From an uncultured Oscillospiraceae bacterium (GTDB taxonomy: Bacteria; Bacillota; Clostridia; Oscillospirales; Ruminococcaceae), in NCBI GenBank assembly GCA_900539695.1, contig UQDG01000013.1:8562-72561 (forward strand): 64,000 bases of DNA. The letters run 5' to 3'. Numbering within the stretch: position 1 is the first letter of the stretch; every line of letters begins with the position of its first letter. Below are positions 1-7,994 of this stretch, piece after piece. Both the position numbers and the translations under genes were made by a program. A model generated the notes under the pieces. It searched no databases. It was not told where the DNA came from and was given only the letters and a program-made list of their open reading frames with translations.

Positions 1-650
1 ACATTCCTTTGATGCTTATTGCCTCTATGATTGTGGCGCTCATTTTGAACAGTCATGTAAAGGGTGTTGGAATTTTCCGCGTTCTTTACTATATCCCGGT
101 TATCACCTCATGGGTTGCGGGCGCATTGATCTGGAAATGGGTTCTTAGTCCTGAGTATGGTGCTATTAACAATATTCTGGCCTTGTTCGGAATTGAGGGA
201 CCCTCGTGGCTTCAAAGCTCAAAGTGGGCAATGCCCGCAATCGTTCTTGCCTCGGTCTGGAAGGATATGGGGTACTTTGGCCTTATGCTGATGTCTGGCC
301 TTCAGGGAATCAATCAGGAATACTACGATGCGGCGGCAATCGACGGTGCCGGCAAAATCAAACAGTTTACAAGAATTACATTGCCGTTGCTGACTCCTAC
401 GCTTTTCTTTGTCTTGATTATCAGCTTGATTAACTCCTTCCAGCTGTTTACGCAGATTATGATCATGACCCCCGATGGTGGCCCGCTTGGCTCGACAATG
501 GTGATGGTTGAACGCATTTATAAGTGCGGCTTCCGTTACTATGAAATGGGTACGGCTGCCGCATATAGCTGGATTCTGTTTGCAATTTTGCTGCTTCTGA
601 CAATGGTTCAGATGAAACTTCAGAACAAGTGGGTGAACTACGATGACTAA
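1..650 (+). CDS. Carbohydrate ABC transporter permease, MalF/UgpA type (5' end outside window)
   Basis: Inner-membrane subunit of a CUT1-family sugar importer. The reading frame is open from base 3, so the gene starts left of the window; 215 residues are visible. It is very hydrophobic. The cytoplasmic EAA loop that docks the ATPase is seen as YYDAAAIDGAGKIKQFTRI, about 108 residues before the end, followed by LPLLTPT. The last 8 bases overlap the start of a second permease, the usual arrangement for a heterodimeric importer. The binding protein would be expected to the left. No ATPase gene is adjacent, so a shared MsmK-like ATPase elsewhere is probable. The following GH31 enzyme suggests an oligosaccharide substrate; which one cannot be read from the sequence. 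Confidence 0.9.
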   Translation, partial: IPLMLIASMIVALILNSHVKGVGIFRVLYYIPVITSWVAGALIWKWVLSPEYGAINNILALFGIEGPSWLQSSKWAMPAIVLASVWKDMGYFGLMLMSGLQGINQEYYDAAAIDGAGKIKQFTRITLPLLTPTLFFVLIISLINSFQLFTQIMIMTPDGGPLGSTMVMVERIYKCGFRYYEMGTAAAYSWILFAILLLLTMVQMKLQNKWVNYDD

Positions 651-1503
651 CGCTAAAACATCTTCTTTGACAGGGCTGAAACAAAGACGAATCATTGGAA
701 AAGTGGCATTTTATGTACTGGGATTGTTGGTGGCCATAATTGTCTGCATCCCGTTTTATTGGATGATTATCACCAGCTTAAAAGGCCGCGGCGCTATTAT
801 GAGCATTCCCGTGGAGTGGATTCCAAAAGAACCGACACTTGATGCATACAAAAAACTTTTTGCCATGCCGGAATTTGTGGGCTCTATCTTCAACAGCTTT
901 TACGTGTCTGTTCTTTGCACGGCAGTGCGGCTTCTGTGTGCCGCGATGGCTGCATTTGCACTGACAAAAATTCCGTTCAAGGGACGTAATGCGGTCTTTG
1001 GTATTTATGTTACGGCGCTGATGATTCCGTCGCAGATCACTTTTATTCCACTGTTCATTATCATGACGAATATGCACCTTACCAATAGCTTAAATGCGTT
1101 TATGCTGTTGCAGCTGTTTAATGCCTTTGCCATTTTTATGATGCGGCAGAAAATGATGACAATCAACGATGCCTATATTGAAGCTGCTGTTATTGATGGC
1201 GCGAGCATGTGGCGCATTTTTTTCAAAATCATACTGCCCATGAGCGGCAGCGCTATGGCAACGCTGGCAATCCTTGCATTTATGGACATGTGGAATGATT
1301 ACCTGCTGCCGTTGGTTTTGCTGAGCGAAAGAAGCAAATTTACGCTTCCACTGCTGCTGAGCACGTTGTCCGGCCAGTACAAGAATCAGTACAACCTGAC
1401 AATGGCAGGCGCACTGATTTCGATTATTCCGATTCTGATCGTTTATATTTTTGCGCAGAAGTATTTCAAAGAAGGCCTTACGGTTGGCGGCGTGAAAGGA
1501 TAA
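643..1503 (+). CDS. Carbohydrate ABC transporter permease, MalG/LacG type
   Basis: Second permease (286 aa) of the CUT1 importer. A membrane segment at about residues 22-44 (VAFYVLGLLVAIIVCIPFYW) is followed by ITSLK, typical of MalG proteins. The EAA loop is seen as YIEAAVIDGASMWRIFFKI, followed by ILPMS. The C-terminus has AQKYFKEGLTVGGVKG, the usual end of this family (ending in GxVKG). The ATG overlaps the previous gene by 8 bases, so translation is probably coupled. The GH31 gene starts 6 bases after the stop, so the three genes form one operon. Base composition is lower in GC than in the housekeeping genes further right. Confidence 0.93.
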   Translation: MTNAKTSSLTGLKQRRIIGKVAFYVLGLLVAIIVCIPFYWMIITSLKGRGAIMSIPVEWIPKEPTLDAYKKLFAMPEFVGSIFNSFYVSVLCTAVRLLCAAMAAFALTKIPFKGRNAVFGIYVTALMIPSQITFIPLFIIMTNMHLTNSLNAFMLLQLFNAFAIFMMRQKMMTINDAYIEAAVIDGASMWRIFFKIILPMSGSAMATLAILAFMDMWNDYLLPLVLLSERSKFTLPLLLSTLSGQYKNQYNLTMAGALISIIPILIVYIFAQKYFKEGLTVGGVKG

Positions 1504-1509
1504 AAGTAT

Positions 1510-3489
1510 ATGATTGAGTGGGAGCCTAATAAGAACGATGCCAATCTGAACATGCCAGTAGACGGTCAGGTGGCTTCTATATGCTGGAATGAACAGACAA
1601 AACTGCTCACCATGAGTCTTGCGTATTCAGCAGTTTATGGAATGGGTGAACGGTATAATGGACTCAACCAGAATGACCGCATCGTGAAAATCGAGGTGGA
1701 AGAAAAGTTCTGTAATCAAGGGGATAAAAGCTATTGTCCCTCGCCATTCTTTTTCACGGATACAGGGTTCTCTTTCTGTACATTGTCTGGTGGCACATTG
1801 ATATTCGATTTCACACAGAAAAACGTCATAACGGTTCATGCGCCCGGCAATTGTAAGTTTATATTCAACGCAGGAACGCCTGCAAAGCTGATTTCTGAGT
1901 ATATGTCTTTGTCCGGGCCTGCGATTCTTCCGCCTGACTGGGTCTTCGGGCCGTGGATCTCTGCAAACCATTGGAATACGCAAAAGGAAACGGAAAAGCA
2001 GATTGAACTTCTGAAGAAGTATCAATTCCCGGCTACCGTGCTGGTTCTTGAAGCATGGAGCGATGAAGCAACCTTTTACATTTTTAATGGTGCCAAATAT
2101 AAGGAAAAGCCGAACGGAGCGCCTTTTGCAGTAGATGACTTTGACTATTCGGAAAGCGCCTATTGGCCGAACCCACAGGAAATGATTGAAAAGCTGCATA
2201 AGGCAGGACTTCATCTGGTGCTCTGGCAGGTCCCGGTGTATAAGCAGCAAGGCGATGATGAAATCAGAAATCATCAGAATGATTTGGATCGGGAGGATGC
2301 AGTAAAACGCTCCCTGTGTATTCATGACTTGGATGGGACACCCTATAAGATTCCAGAAGGGCATTGGTTTCCCGGCTCGATGATCCCTGATTTTACAAAT
2401 CCTGAAACTTGCAAAACATGGTTCGGGAAAAGACAGTACCTGCTTGACATGGGCGTAGATGGATTCAAAACCGATGGCGGCGAATTTGTTTGCACAGATG
2501 AAGTCTCCTTTTATGACGGCAGTACGGGCAAGGAAAGCCGCAACTGCTATCCGCAGCAATACACGAAGGCATATACCAAATTTCTTGGCGATAATCATGT
2601 TCTTTTCAGCCGTGCAGGCTACATGGGACAGCATACAACACCGTGCCATTGGGGTGGGGATCAGCAGTCCACAAATGATGAACTGCGGCATGTCCTCTCT
2701 GCGGGGCTTAGTGCAGCTTTAAGCGGCATTCTGTTCTGGGGATTTGATCTTGCCGGGTTTGCAGGCCCGCTTCCGACGTTGGATCTCTATCGCCATGCAA
2801 CGATGCTGGCGTGTTTTACGCCAATTATGCAATGGCATTCTGAACCCGATGGCGGTCAGTTCAAAGAATTGATGCCAGGCGGCGAGGGAAACAATGAACG
2901 CAGTCCGTGGAATATGGCAGCAGTCTATAATTCTCCTGAATTCGTGACAGAGATGCGTTTTTGGCATTGGCTCAGAATGAATTTGCAGCCCTATTTGATG
3001 GCCACTGCATTCAGGTGCGCTGCAGAGAAAGTCCCAATGATGCGTCCGCTTGTGTACGAATGGCCGCGGGACAAAGCCGCTCGCCAAGTTGAGGACGAAT
3101 TCCTTCTGGGGGATGCTATCCTTGTTGCACCGCTGTTGGAAGAAAACCAAACTGCAAGAGAAGTCTATCTGCCGGAGGGCGAATGGTACGCCTTTTTTAC
3201 GGGAAAATGCTATCATGGCTGCCAGACAATTTCTACGACGGCAGATATGAAATTCCCTGTTTTTATCCGCAGCGGCTATGCAGTTCCTCTGCATGCTGAT
3301 GGCATGGATTCACTTGGCAATCCAGTTTCTCAGAATCTTAATTCTAAACTGATTCTGCTTGTCGCTGGAGCGGCAGGCAAAAGTACTTTCACCACAAATA
3401 AGTCGGTTCTTACCTGCGAGTGGAAAAACGAAAAGGTCCGCGTGGAAGGAACTGGAGCAGAAACCGTTCAAATTCACCATTTTTGCTGA
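1510..3489 (+). CDS. Glycoside hydrolase family 31 (alpha-glucosidase/alpha-xylosidase-like)
   Basis: Cytoplasmic 659-aa retaining alpha-glycosidase with no signal peptide. The GH31 barrel is recognisable: GPWISANHWNT at the start, then the nucleophile motif DGFKTDGGE at residues 317-325 (catalytic Asp322), and HWGGD at 380-384 with Asp384 as the likely acid/base. The C-terminal beta domains contain LLGDAILVAPLLEE and LPEGEWYAFFTG, as in this family. The DGFKTDGGE form is closer to YicI-like alpha-xylosidases than to the WIDMNE form of classic alpha-glucosidases, but substrate specificity within GH31 is not predictable from this motif alone. It directly follows two sugar permeases and probably cleaves the oligosaccharide they import. 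An AAAGGA ribosome site overlaps the upstream stop. Confidence 0.9.
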   Translation: MIEWEPNKNDANLNMPVDGQVASICWNEQTKLLTMSLAYSAVYGMGERYNGLNQNDRIVKIEVEEKFCNQGDKSYCPSPFFFTDTGFSFCTLSGGTLIFDFTQKNVITVHAPGNCKFIFNAGTPAKLISEYMSLSGPAILPPDWVFGPWISANHWNTQKETEKQIELLKKYQFPATVLVLEAWSDEATFYIFNGAKYKEKPNGAPFAVDDFDYSESAYWPNPQEMIEKLHKAGLHLVLWQVPVYKQQGDDEIRNHQNDLDREDAVKRSLCIHDLDGTPYKIPEGHWFPGSMIPDFTNPETCKTWFGKRQYLLDMGVDGFKTDGGEFVCTDEVSFYDGSTGKESRNCYPQQYTKAYTKFLGDNHVLFSRAGYMGQHTTPCHWGGDQQSTNDELRHVLSAGLSAALSGILFWGFDLAGFAGPLPTLDLYRHATMLACFTPIMQWHSEPDGGQFKELMPGGEGNNERSPWNMAAVYNSPEFVTEMRFWHWLRMNLQPYLMATAFRCAAEKVPMMRPLVYEWPRDKAARQVEDEFLLGDAILVAPLLEENQTAREVYLPEGEWYAFFTGKCYHGCQTISTTADMKFPVFIRSGYAVPLHADGMDSLGNPVSQNLNSKLILLVAGAAGKSTFTTNKSVLTCEWKNEKVRVEGTGAETVQIHHFC

Positions 3490-3549
3490 CCGCAAGAGGC
3501 CTTAGCACACAGCAAGAGGCTGTTTATTTGCAGTCAAAAGGATTTGCCT

Positions 3550-4191
3550 ATGAACGCTATTATTTTCGATTTAGATGGTGTTCTGTGCCATACAGATGAA
3601 TATCACTATATGGCATGGAAAGCCATAGCTGATGAATTGCATATTCCTTTTAATAGAGAAGTCAATAACCAGCTGCGAGGCGTTTCGCGGATGGAGAGTC
3701 TCAAACTAATCCTGCGCAATTCACCAGTCCGTTATAGCGAGCAGGAAAAATTTCTGCTTGCGGAAAAGAAAAACAATATTTACAGAGAGCTACTACAAAA
3801 TATAACTTCAAAGGATTTGGCAGATGGCGCTTGGGCAGTGCTGGAAAAGCTACATGCCGTCCATATCCCGATGGCTATCGGATCTTCAAGCAAGAATACG
3901 CCGCTTATTGTAGAAAAACTTGGAATTGGAAAATTCTTTGATGTTATTGTAGATGGAAATCAAATTTCACATTCAAAACCGGATCCGGAGGTCTTTTTGC
4001 TGGCGGCAGAAAAGCTGCACCAGAAGCCAAGTGATTGCCTTGTCGTTGAAGATGCAGAGGCAGGTGTGAAAGCTGCTCTCAATGGGGGCTTTCTGGTGGC
4101 AGGAATCGGGCCGGCTAAAGATTGTCCGAACATCAATTATCCGCTTCTATCGTTAAGTGAACTTCTTGCAATAGAGGACCATCCAGCTTGA
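3550..4191 (+). CDS. pgmB: HAD hydrolase, beta-phosphoglucomutase-like
   Basis: A 213-aa HAD-superfamily enzyme. The N-terminal motif FDLDGVLCHTDEYH carries nucleophile Asp7 and acid/base Asp9. The cap region has LRGVSRMESL, which matches the substrate-loop signature of beta-phosphoglucomutases (beta-glucose 1-phosphate to glucose 6-phosphate). SSSKNTPL, KPDPEVF and VVEDAEAGVKAA supply the remaining HAD motifs. I chose the ATG at 3550 because AAAAGGA sits 7 bases upstream; an in-frame TTG at 3544 would overlap that site. It lies 60 bases after the GH31 gene and is followed by a terminator, so it is probably the last gene of the sugar operon. A beta-glucose 1-phosphate source (an inverting phosphorylase) is not visible here, so it could be a general sugar-phosphate phosphatase instead. 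Confidence 0.82.
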   Translation: MNAIIFDLDGVLCHTDEYHYMAWKAIADELHIPFNREVNNQLRGVSRMESLKLILRNSPVRYSEQEKFLLAEKKNNIYRELLQNITSKDLADGAWAVLEKLHAVHIPMAIGSSSKNTPLIVEKLGIGKFFDVIVDGNQISHSKPDPEVFLLAAEKLHQKPSDCLVVEDAEAGVKAALNGGFLVAGIGPAKDCPNINYPLLSLSELLAIEDHPA

Positions 4192-4219
4192 TGGAAAACT
4201 AAATAAAAGGGTGATGATA

Positions 4220-4272
4220 AAAGAGCCTGCACTCTGAAGTCCAGTTGGACTTGGAGGCAGGCCTCTTTTTTG
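4220..4272 (+). terminator. Rho-independent terminator after the GH31/pgmB operon
   Basis: Inverted repeat AAGAGCCTGC ... GCAGGCCTCTT with an inner AAGTCC/GGACTT stem, followed directly by a run of T. It begins 29 bases after the pgmB stop. Confidence 0.85.
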
Positions 4273-4525
4273 TTATAAGCCATTTTATGTTATGGAGTTT
4301 GATGATGACATGTATTTAGCCTAACACTGATTGCCGGAATCACGCAAGATTTTGATTGAACAGAGTAGTATGGTGATGCACCACATGTAATTCTAGCTGT
4401 GCTTCTGATCAAAATAATTAACAGGGACTTTTGTATCTCATGCCTGCATTCAGGCGTAGCTGTTTCTGTTAATTTTTAGGTATTTCTAAAGCGTGTTCGT
4501 TTACTGGCGGTAAATTAAAAATCGC

Positions 4526-4543
4526 AAATTCAAATTTGAATTT
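4526..4543. promoter_or_regulatory. 18-bp perfect palindrome, candidate operator
   Basis: AAATTCAAATTTGAATTT equals its own reverse complement. It lies about 63 bases upstream of the proposed -35 box of the ROK gene, in a position suited to an upstream operator. The binding protein is unknown; ROK regulators usually bind AT-rich palindromes, so autoregulation is a reasonable inference. Confidence 0.45.
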
Positions 4544-4572
4544 CGTTAAAATCACAAGTTTTATAGAGCATA

Positions 4573-4590
4573 TTTGTAAGTTTTTACAAA
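4573..4590. promoter_or_regulatory. Inverted repeat TTTGTAA-N4-TTACAAA upstream of the ROK promoter
   Basis: Perfect 7-bp arms separated by GTTT, ending 15 bases before the -35 box. The half-site TTTGTAAA recurs at about 4715-4722, immediately before the ROK start codon. Two spaced copies of one half-site around a promoter fit a looping or autoregulatory operator. Confidence 0.45.
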
Positions 4591-4605
4591 CTTCTTTGCG
4601 AGGTG

Positions 4606-4634
4606 TTGAAATCAAAAAGCGAATATGTTACTAT
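4606..4634 (+). promoter_or_regulatory. Probable sigma-A promoter of the ROK gene
   Basis: TTGAAA (4606-4611), 17-base spacer, TACTAT (4629-4634). This gives a 5' leader of about 80 bases that contains the TAAC repeats. Confidence 0.5.
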
Positions 4635-4658
4635 TTAGACGCAATAAGTAAGATAACT

Positions 4659-4678
4659 TAACTAACTAACTAACTAAC
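4659..4678 (+). repeat. Tetranucleotide array (TAAC)x5 in the ROK gene leader
   Basis: Five exact tandem copies of TAAC, 44 bases before the ROK start codon and downstream of the proposed -10 box, so the array would be transcribed. Confidence 0.9.
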
Positions 4679-4721
4679 GAACCAGACCTGATATTTGCTA
4701 CACGAAAGGCAAAATTTGTAA

Positions 4722-5915
4722 ATGGTTATTCAACAGCGCATCCGTGCAGAAAACCTGAAAAAAATCTACCAACTGGTAAACCAAAATAGAAGTATCTCAA
4801 GGGCGGCGTTGTCGAAAGAAACCAATCTCAGCAAACCCACGGTTTCCAGCTTGGTTGATGAGCTGATTGTCAACAAGTATCTCATTGACTGCGGGACCGT
4901 TGTCAGCCAGCAAATGGGACGCCGTCCCAGCGAACTGAGGGTCAATGGTACAGAAAACCTAGTGGCGGTTATCAGCTGGCGGAGAGCGCGCTTGGATATT
5001 GCCCTGATCACGGCGGATAATAAAATCGCCTTCCGGGATCAGATTCCCCTTACGGAAGAAGAAGATAAGGTCGACAAGATCACATCCACCTTTTTCAACA
5101 TTATGAAGCCGAAAGTAGGGGATAGACGCATCATGGGTCTCTGCATCATTATACCGGGCATTATTGATGCAGAAAATAAACGGATCCTCTCCACAGTGAT
5201 CGGCGTAGGCTACAGTGACCCTGTGGTCCAGCGCTTTGAAGAAGCTTTTCATGATTATCCTTTCTGCCTGCTGAATGATACCGCCTGTTTCGCTTACGCA
5301 GAATATGTGTTTGCCAACATTACAGAACCTAATTTCGCCTATATCAATGTCTCAAAAGGTGTTGGCGCTTGCCTTTTTGCCAATGGAAAAATGCTTCGTG
5401 GGGCTGGCGGCAATGCAACGCAGTTCGGACATTTCTCAGTTGACAGAAACGGACCGCTTTGCGCTTGCGGAAATCATGGCTGCGTTGAACGTGTTGTAGG
5501 TGAAAATGCCTTGACGGAAAGAGCGGAGGCGTGCGGTATTGATTTGACCCGTTTCGCTGGACGCAAACCTTTGTACTGTGATATTGGTGCCATGGCTGAA
5601 GATGGAGATGCCCATGCAAAAGAGCTGATAAAAGATCTAGCGGTCGATTTGTCTTTTGCGATCTCAAATCTGATCACGCTTTTCAATCCGTCGCTTGTGG
5701 TGATTGGCGGTATGGGCGTAAATCTTGGCCCGTTCTTCCTTTCCAACATCCGCGATGAAGTACAAAATAGCGGCTTCAAAGAGTTTGTGTCCAACACCTG
5801 GATCCAGTATTCTACGCTGGGGCTGGATTCCGAGCTTGGCGGTGCTGCAAGATATTATATTGATCACTACTACGATTTCTTTGAACAGATGCAAGGCGGC
5901 CTATACGCTGACTGA
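4722..5915 (+). CDS. ROK family transcriptional regulator
   Basis: 397-aa NagC/XylR-type repressor. Residues 1-60 form a winged helix-turn-helix (ISRAALSKETNLSKPTVSSLVDELI). The rest is the ROK sugar-kinase-like fold: NVSKGVGACLFANGKMLRGAGG, then the ROK zinc motif CACGNHGCVERVVG, then LITLFNPSLVVIGGMG. The conserved GHF of the sugar-binding loop (TQFGHFSVD) is present. Such proteins sense a sugar or sugar phosphate and release their operator. It is the first gene of a rightward run that continues with a TIM-barrel isomerase 22 bases later, so it most likely controls its own cluster. The ATG at 4722 is used, with AAAGG about 13 bases upstream (weak spacing). Confidence 0.92.
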   Translation: MVIQQRIRAENLKKIYQLVNQNRSISRAALSKETNLSKPTVSSLVDELIVNKYLIDCGTVVSQQMGRRPSELRVNGTENLVAVISWRRARLDIALITADNKIAFRDQIPLTEEEDKVDKITSTFFNIMKPKVGDRRIMGLCIIIPGIIDAENKRILSTVIGVGYSDPVVQRFEEAFHDYPFCLLNDTACFAYAEYVFANITEPNFAYINVSKGVGACLFANGKMLRGAGGNATQFGHFSVDRNGPLCACGNHGCVERVVGENALTERAEACGIDLTRFAGRKPLYCDIGAMAEDGDAHAKELIKDLAVDLSFAISNLITLFNPSLVVIGGMGVNLGPFFLSNIRDEVQNSGFKEFVSNTWIQYSTLGLDSELGGAARYYIDHYYDFFEQMQGGLYAD

Positions 5916-5937
5916 TGCAGAAAAGAGGCTTGAGATT

Positions 5938-6753
5938 ATGATGCCCAGAATTATTGGTGTCAATTCCAACTGCTACCATGGTTACTCAATCGATGAAGCA
6001 CTGGAGGGAATCGCCGCAGCGGGGTTCCATTATGTAGAACTGACGGCAACAAAGGGATGGACAGAACACGTCTTTCCGGACCAGAGCTTTGCAAGTCTTT
6101 GCCATGTGCAGGACAAACTGAAAGAGCTGGATCTAGTCCCCTTTGCGATGAGCGGTCATACAAACCTTATGGATGTAGACAGACTGCCTGATTTTATTAT
6201 GAATATGCGCCTGGCGCATTTCTTCGGCTGTAAATACATTGTCTCCTCAATCGGTGAGGCCCATTTAAAGGATAAAGCAAAAACCGGAAACGAAGTTCTG
6301 GTGCAGAACATCAAAGGACTGATCCCGCATCTGAAAGAAAATGGCTTGATGCTGGTCTTGGAGCTGCACGGTGAGCATGCGACCGGCACAATCATGAATG
6401 GAATCGTCACGGCAGTAAATTCCAATCTGGTAAAAATCAACTACGATACGGCAAACTGCGTGTTCTATGGCAATGTAGATGCAGCAGATGATATCGATAC
6501 CTGCATGGACAATGTGGCGTACCTGCACATCAAGGATAAGGCAGGCGCGCGCGATGCATGGGATTTCCCTGCACTTGGAAAAGGCTACGTCGATTTCAAA
6601 ACGCTTTTCAATAAACTGGACAAGGCTAATAACGATGCCCCGTTCAGCCTCGAAATTGAGTTTACCGCAAAAGGACCGAAAGATCTGGATGAGATCAATA
6701 CCGCTGTTAAAGAATCTGCGGTATATTTGAAAAATCTCGGTTACAAGATTTAA
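5938..6753 (+). CDS. Sugar phosphate isomerase/epimerase, TIM barrel (xylose isomerase-like)
   Basis: 271-aa AP_endonuc_2-type barrel. Metal-ligand motifs typical of the family appear in order: LELHGE, INYDTAN, YLHIKDK and SLEIEFT, supplying Glu, Asp, His and Glu. The start at 5938 is preceded by AGAGG at 9 bases; a second ATG follows at 5941. Enzymes of this fold include 3-epimerases, inosose isomerases (IolI), inosose dehydratases (IolE) and 3-keto-glycoside lyases, so the reaction cannot be named. It sits between the ROK regulator and the sugar-binding protein, and a second, distantly similar barrel closes the cluster. Confidence 0.85.
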   Translation: MMPRIIGVNSNCYHGYSIDEALEGIAAAGFHYVELTATKGWTEHVFPDQSFASLCHVQDKLKELDLVPFAMSGHTNLMDVDRLPDFIMNMRLAHFFGCKYIVSSIGEAHLKDKAKTGNEVLVQNIKGLIPHLKENGLMLVLELHGEHATGTIMNGIVTAVNSNLVKINYDTANCVFYGNVDAADDIDTCMDNVAYLHIKDKAGARDAWDFPALGKGYVDFKTLFNKLDKANNDAPFSLEIEFTAKGPKDLDEINTAVKESAVYLKNLGYKI

Positions 6754-6762
6754 GTACATTCT

Positions 6763-6779
6763 GCGGTAGGTACCACCGC
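6763..6779. promoter_or_regulatory. GC-rich hairpin/near-palindrome before the binding-protein gene
   Basis: GCGGT-AGGTACC-ACCGC with 5-bp arms around a GGTACC core, 10 bases after the isomerase stop and 47 bases before the binding-protein start. It could be an RNA stem that stabilises the downstream message or a protein site. No T run follows, so it is not a normal terminator. Confidence 0.4.
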
Positions 6780-6825
6780 CGGATAATATATTTTCTACAT
6801 TATTTATATGGAGGTTTAAGAACAC

Positions 6826-7890
6826 ATGAAAAAGGCACTCTCTATTGCAACAGCCACCGCGCTCATGCTTTCTTTGGCAGCATGCGGCAGCTCTGCTGCA
6901 TCCAGCTCGGCCGCACCGGCAGCCGACAGCACTGCTTCTTCCACGGCAGAGTCTTCTTCTGCTGCGGAAAGCACCGGCGATAAGAAGGACCTGACCTTCG
7001 GCTATATCGCCTACGATATGTCGGATATCTGGAATGAGTATTCTGCCAAGGCATTTGAGTATGCCGCTGAGCAGAATGGCGTTAAGACCGTCGTCCTGGA
7101 TTCCAAGAACAGCCTGGAAGATTCCGTCACCGCGATGGAATCCCTGATTCAGCAGGGCGTTGACGGCATCTCTGTCTTCCCGATCTCTACCGAGCAGGGG
7201 TCTCAGCTGGTCAAGATGGCTAACGAGGCCGGAATCCCCGTCACTATCGAGAACTTTGCTATGGACGGCCTGGATGATCCGGGCGATTACATTGCTTCCG
7301 TTGCCTGTGAGTATGACAAGATCGGCGAAGCTGCCATCAAGTGGATCGCTGAGCAGGACCCCGAGGCAAAGATCTTCTTCTGCGCTGGCCAGGAAGGCGC
7401 AGGTGTTTACGAGAAGTACCAGGAAGGTGTTGACCGCGCCCTGGAAGAGCTGGGCGGCGATGTGCAGGTCGTTGCTACGCTGCACGCTGACTGGCTGACG
7501 GATAAGGCTTACAACGTTACTACCGACCTGATCAACTCCGGCACCGAGTTCAACTACATCTTTGCCAACAACGATATGATGGCCCAGGGCTGCTACAACG
7601 CTCTGAAGGACGCTGGCAAAGAGAACATCCCCATCGTTTCCACTGGTGGTTCTCCGGATGGTTTCAAAATGCTGCAGGACGGTATCGAGGCTGCAAACAT
7701 GACCGCTCCCGTTTCCATCCAGGGTGTCAAGACTTTCATGAACCTGTACAATAAGGTCGCCCTGGGCGAAGATCCCGCTGAGAAGTTTACTGCTCTGCCG
7801 GTTATCCCCGTTTCTGCTGATGATACCAGCTCCTACATTGCTTGGGATGACTATGCAGCCGCTTACAAGTACCTGGGCGAGAACAAATAA
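6826..7890 (+). CDS. Sugar ABC transporter substrate-binding lipoprotein (RbsB-like)
   Basis: 354-aa secreted lipoprotein. The signal peptide ends in the lipobox LAAC with Cys20 as the lipid-anchored residue, followed by a Ser/Ala/Thr-rich linker to about residue 52. The rest is a Peripla_BP_4-type fold (LTFGYIAYDMSDIWNEY; SLIQQGVDGISVFPIS; FNYIFANNDMMAQGCYNALKDAG; IPIVSTGG). It captures a monosaccharide or polyol for the ABC transporter encoded immediately downstream. GGAGG lies about 11 bases before the ATG. A strong terminator follows the gene, so it is probably expressed above the transporter genes. Confidence 0.93.
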   Translation: MKKALSIATATALMLSLAACGSSAASSSAAPAADSTASSTAESSSAAESTGDKKDLTFGYIAYDMSDIWNEYSAKAFEYAAEQNGVKTVVLDSKNSLEDSVTAMESLIQQGVDGISVFPISTEQGSQLVKMANEAGIPVTIENFAMDGLDDPGDYIASVACEYDKIGEAAIKWIAEQDPEAKIFFCAGQEGAGVYEKYQEGVDRALEELGGDVQVVATLHADWLTDKAYNVTTDLINSGTEFNYIFANNDMMAQGCYNALKDAGKENIPIVSTGGSPDGFKMLQDGIEAANMTAPVSIQGVKTFMNLYNKVALGEDPAEKFTALPVIPVSADDTSSYIAWDDYAAAYKYLGENK

Positions 7891-7926
7891 CTAGCCTATT
7901 GAATACTACGATATGAGTTAATATAC

Positions 7927-7974
7927 CGCCAGCCGGCCGTGCCGTGAAATTCGGCGCGCCTGGCTGGCGTTTTT
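7927..7974 (+). terminator. Terminator/attenuator between binding-protein and ATPase genes
   Basis: CGCCAGCC (7927-7934) pairs with GGCTGGCG (7962-7969), followed by TTTTT. It lies inside the operon, so partial read-through would give excess binding protein over transporter. Confidence 0.85.
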
Positions 7975-7994
7975 GTAAGAGGGTGAGATCAGAC

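Larger units (their letters stand above)
4273..4721 (+). promoter_or_regulatory. Regulatory intergenic region upstream of the ROK gene
   Basis: About 450 bases without a convincing gene, markedly AT-rich. It holds an 18-bp perfect palindrome (4526-4543), a 7-4-7 inverted repeat (4573-4590), a sigma-A-type promoter (4606-4634) and a TAAC tetranucleotide array (4659-4678), each listed separately. Nothing recognisable was seen in 4273-4500. Confidence 0.6.
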
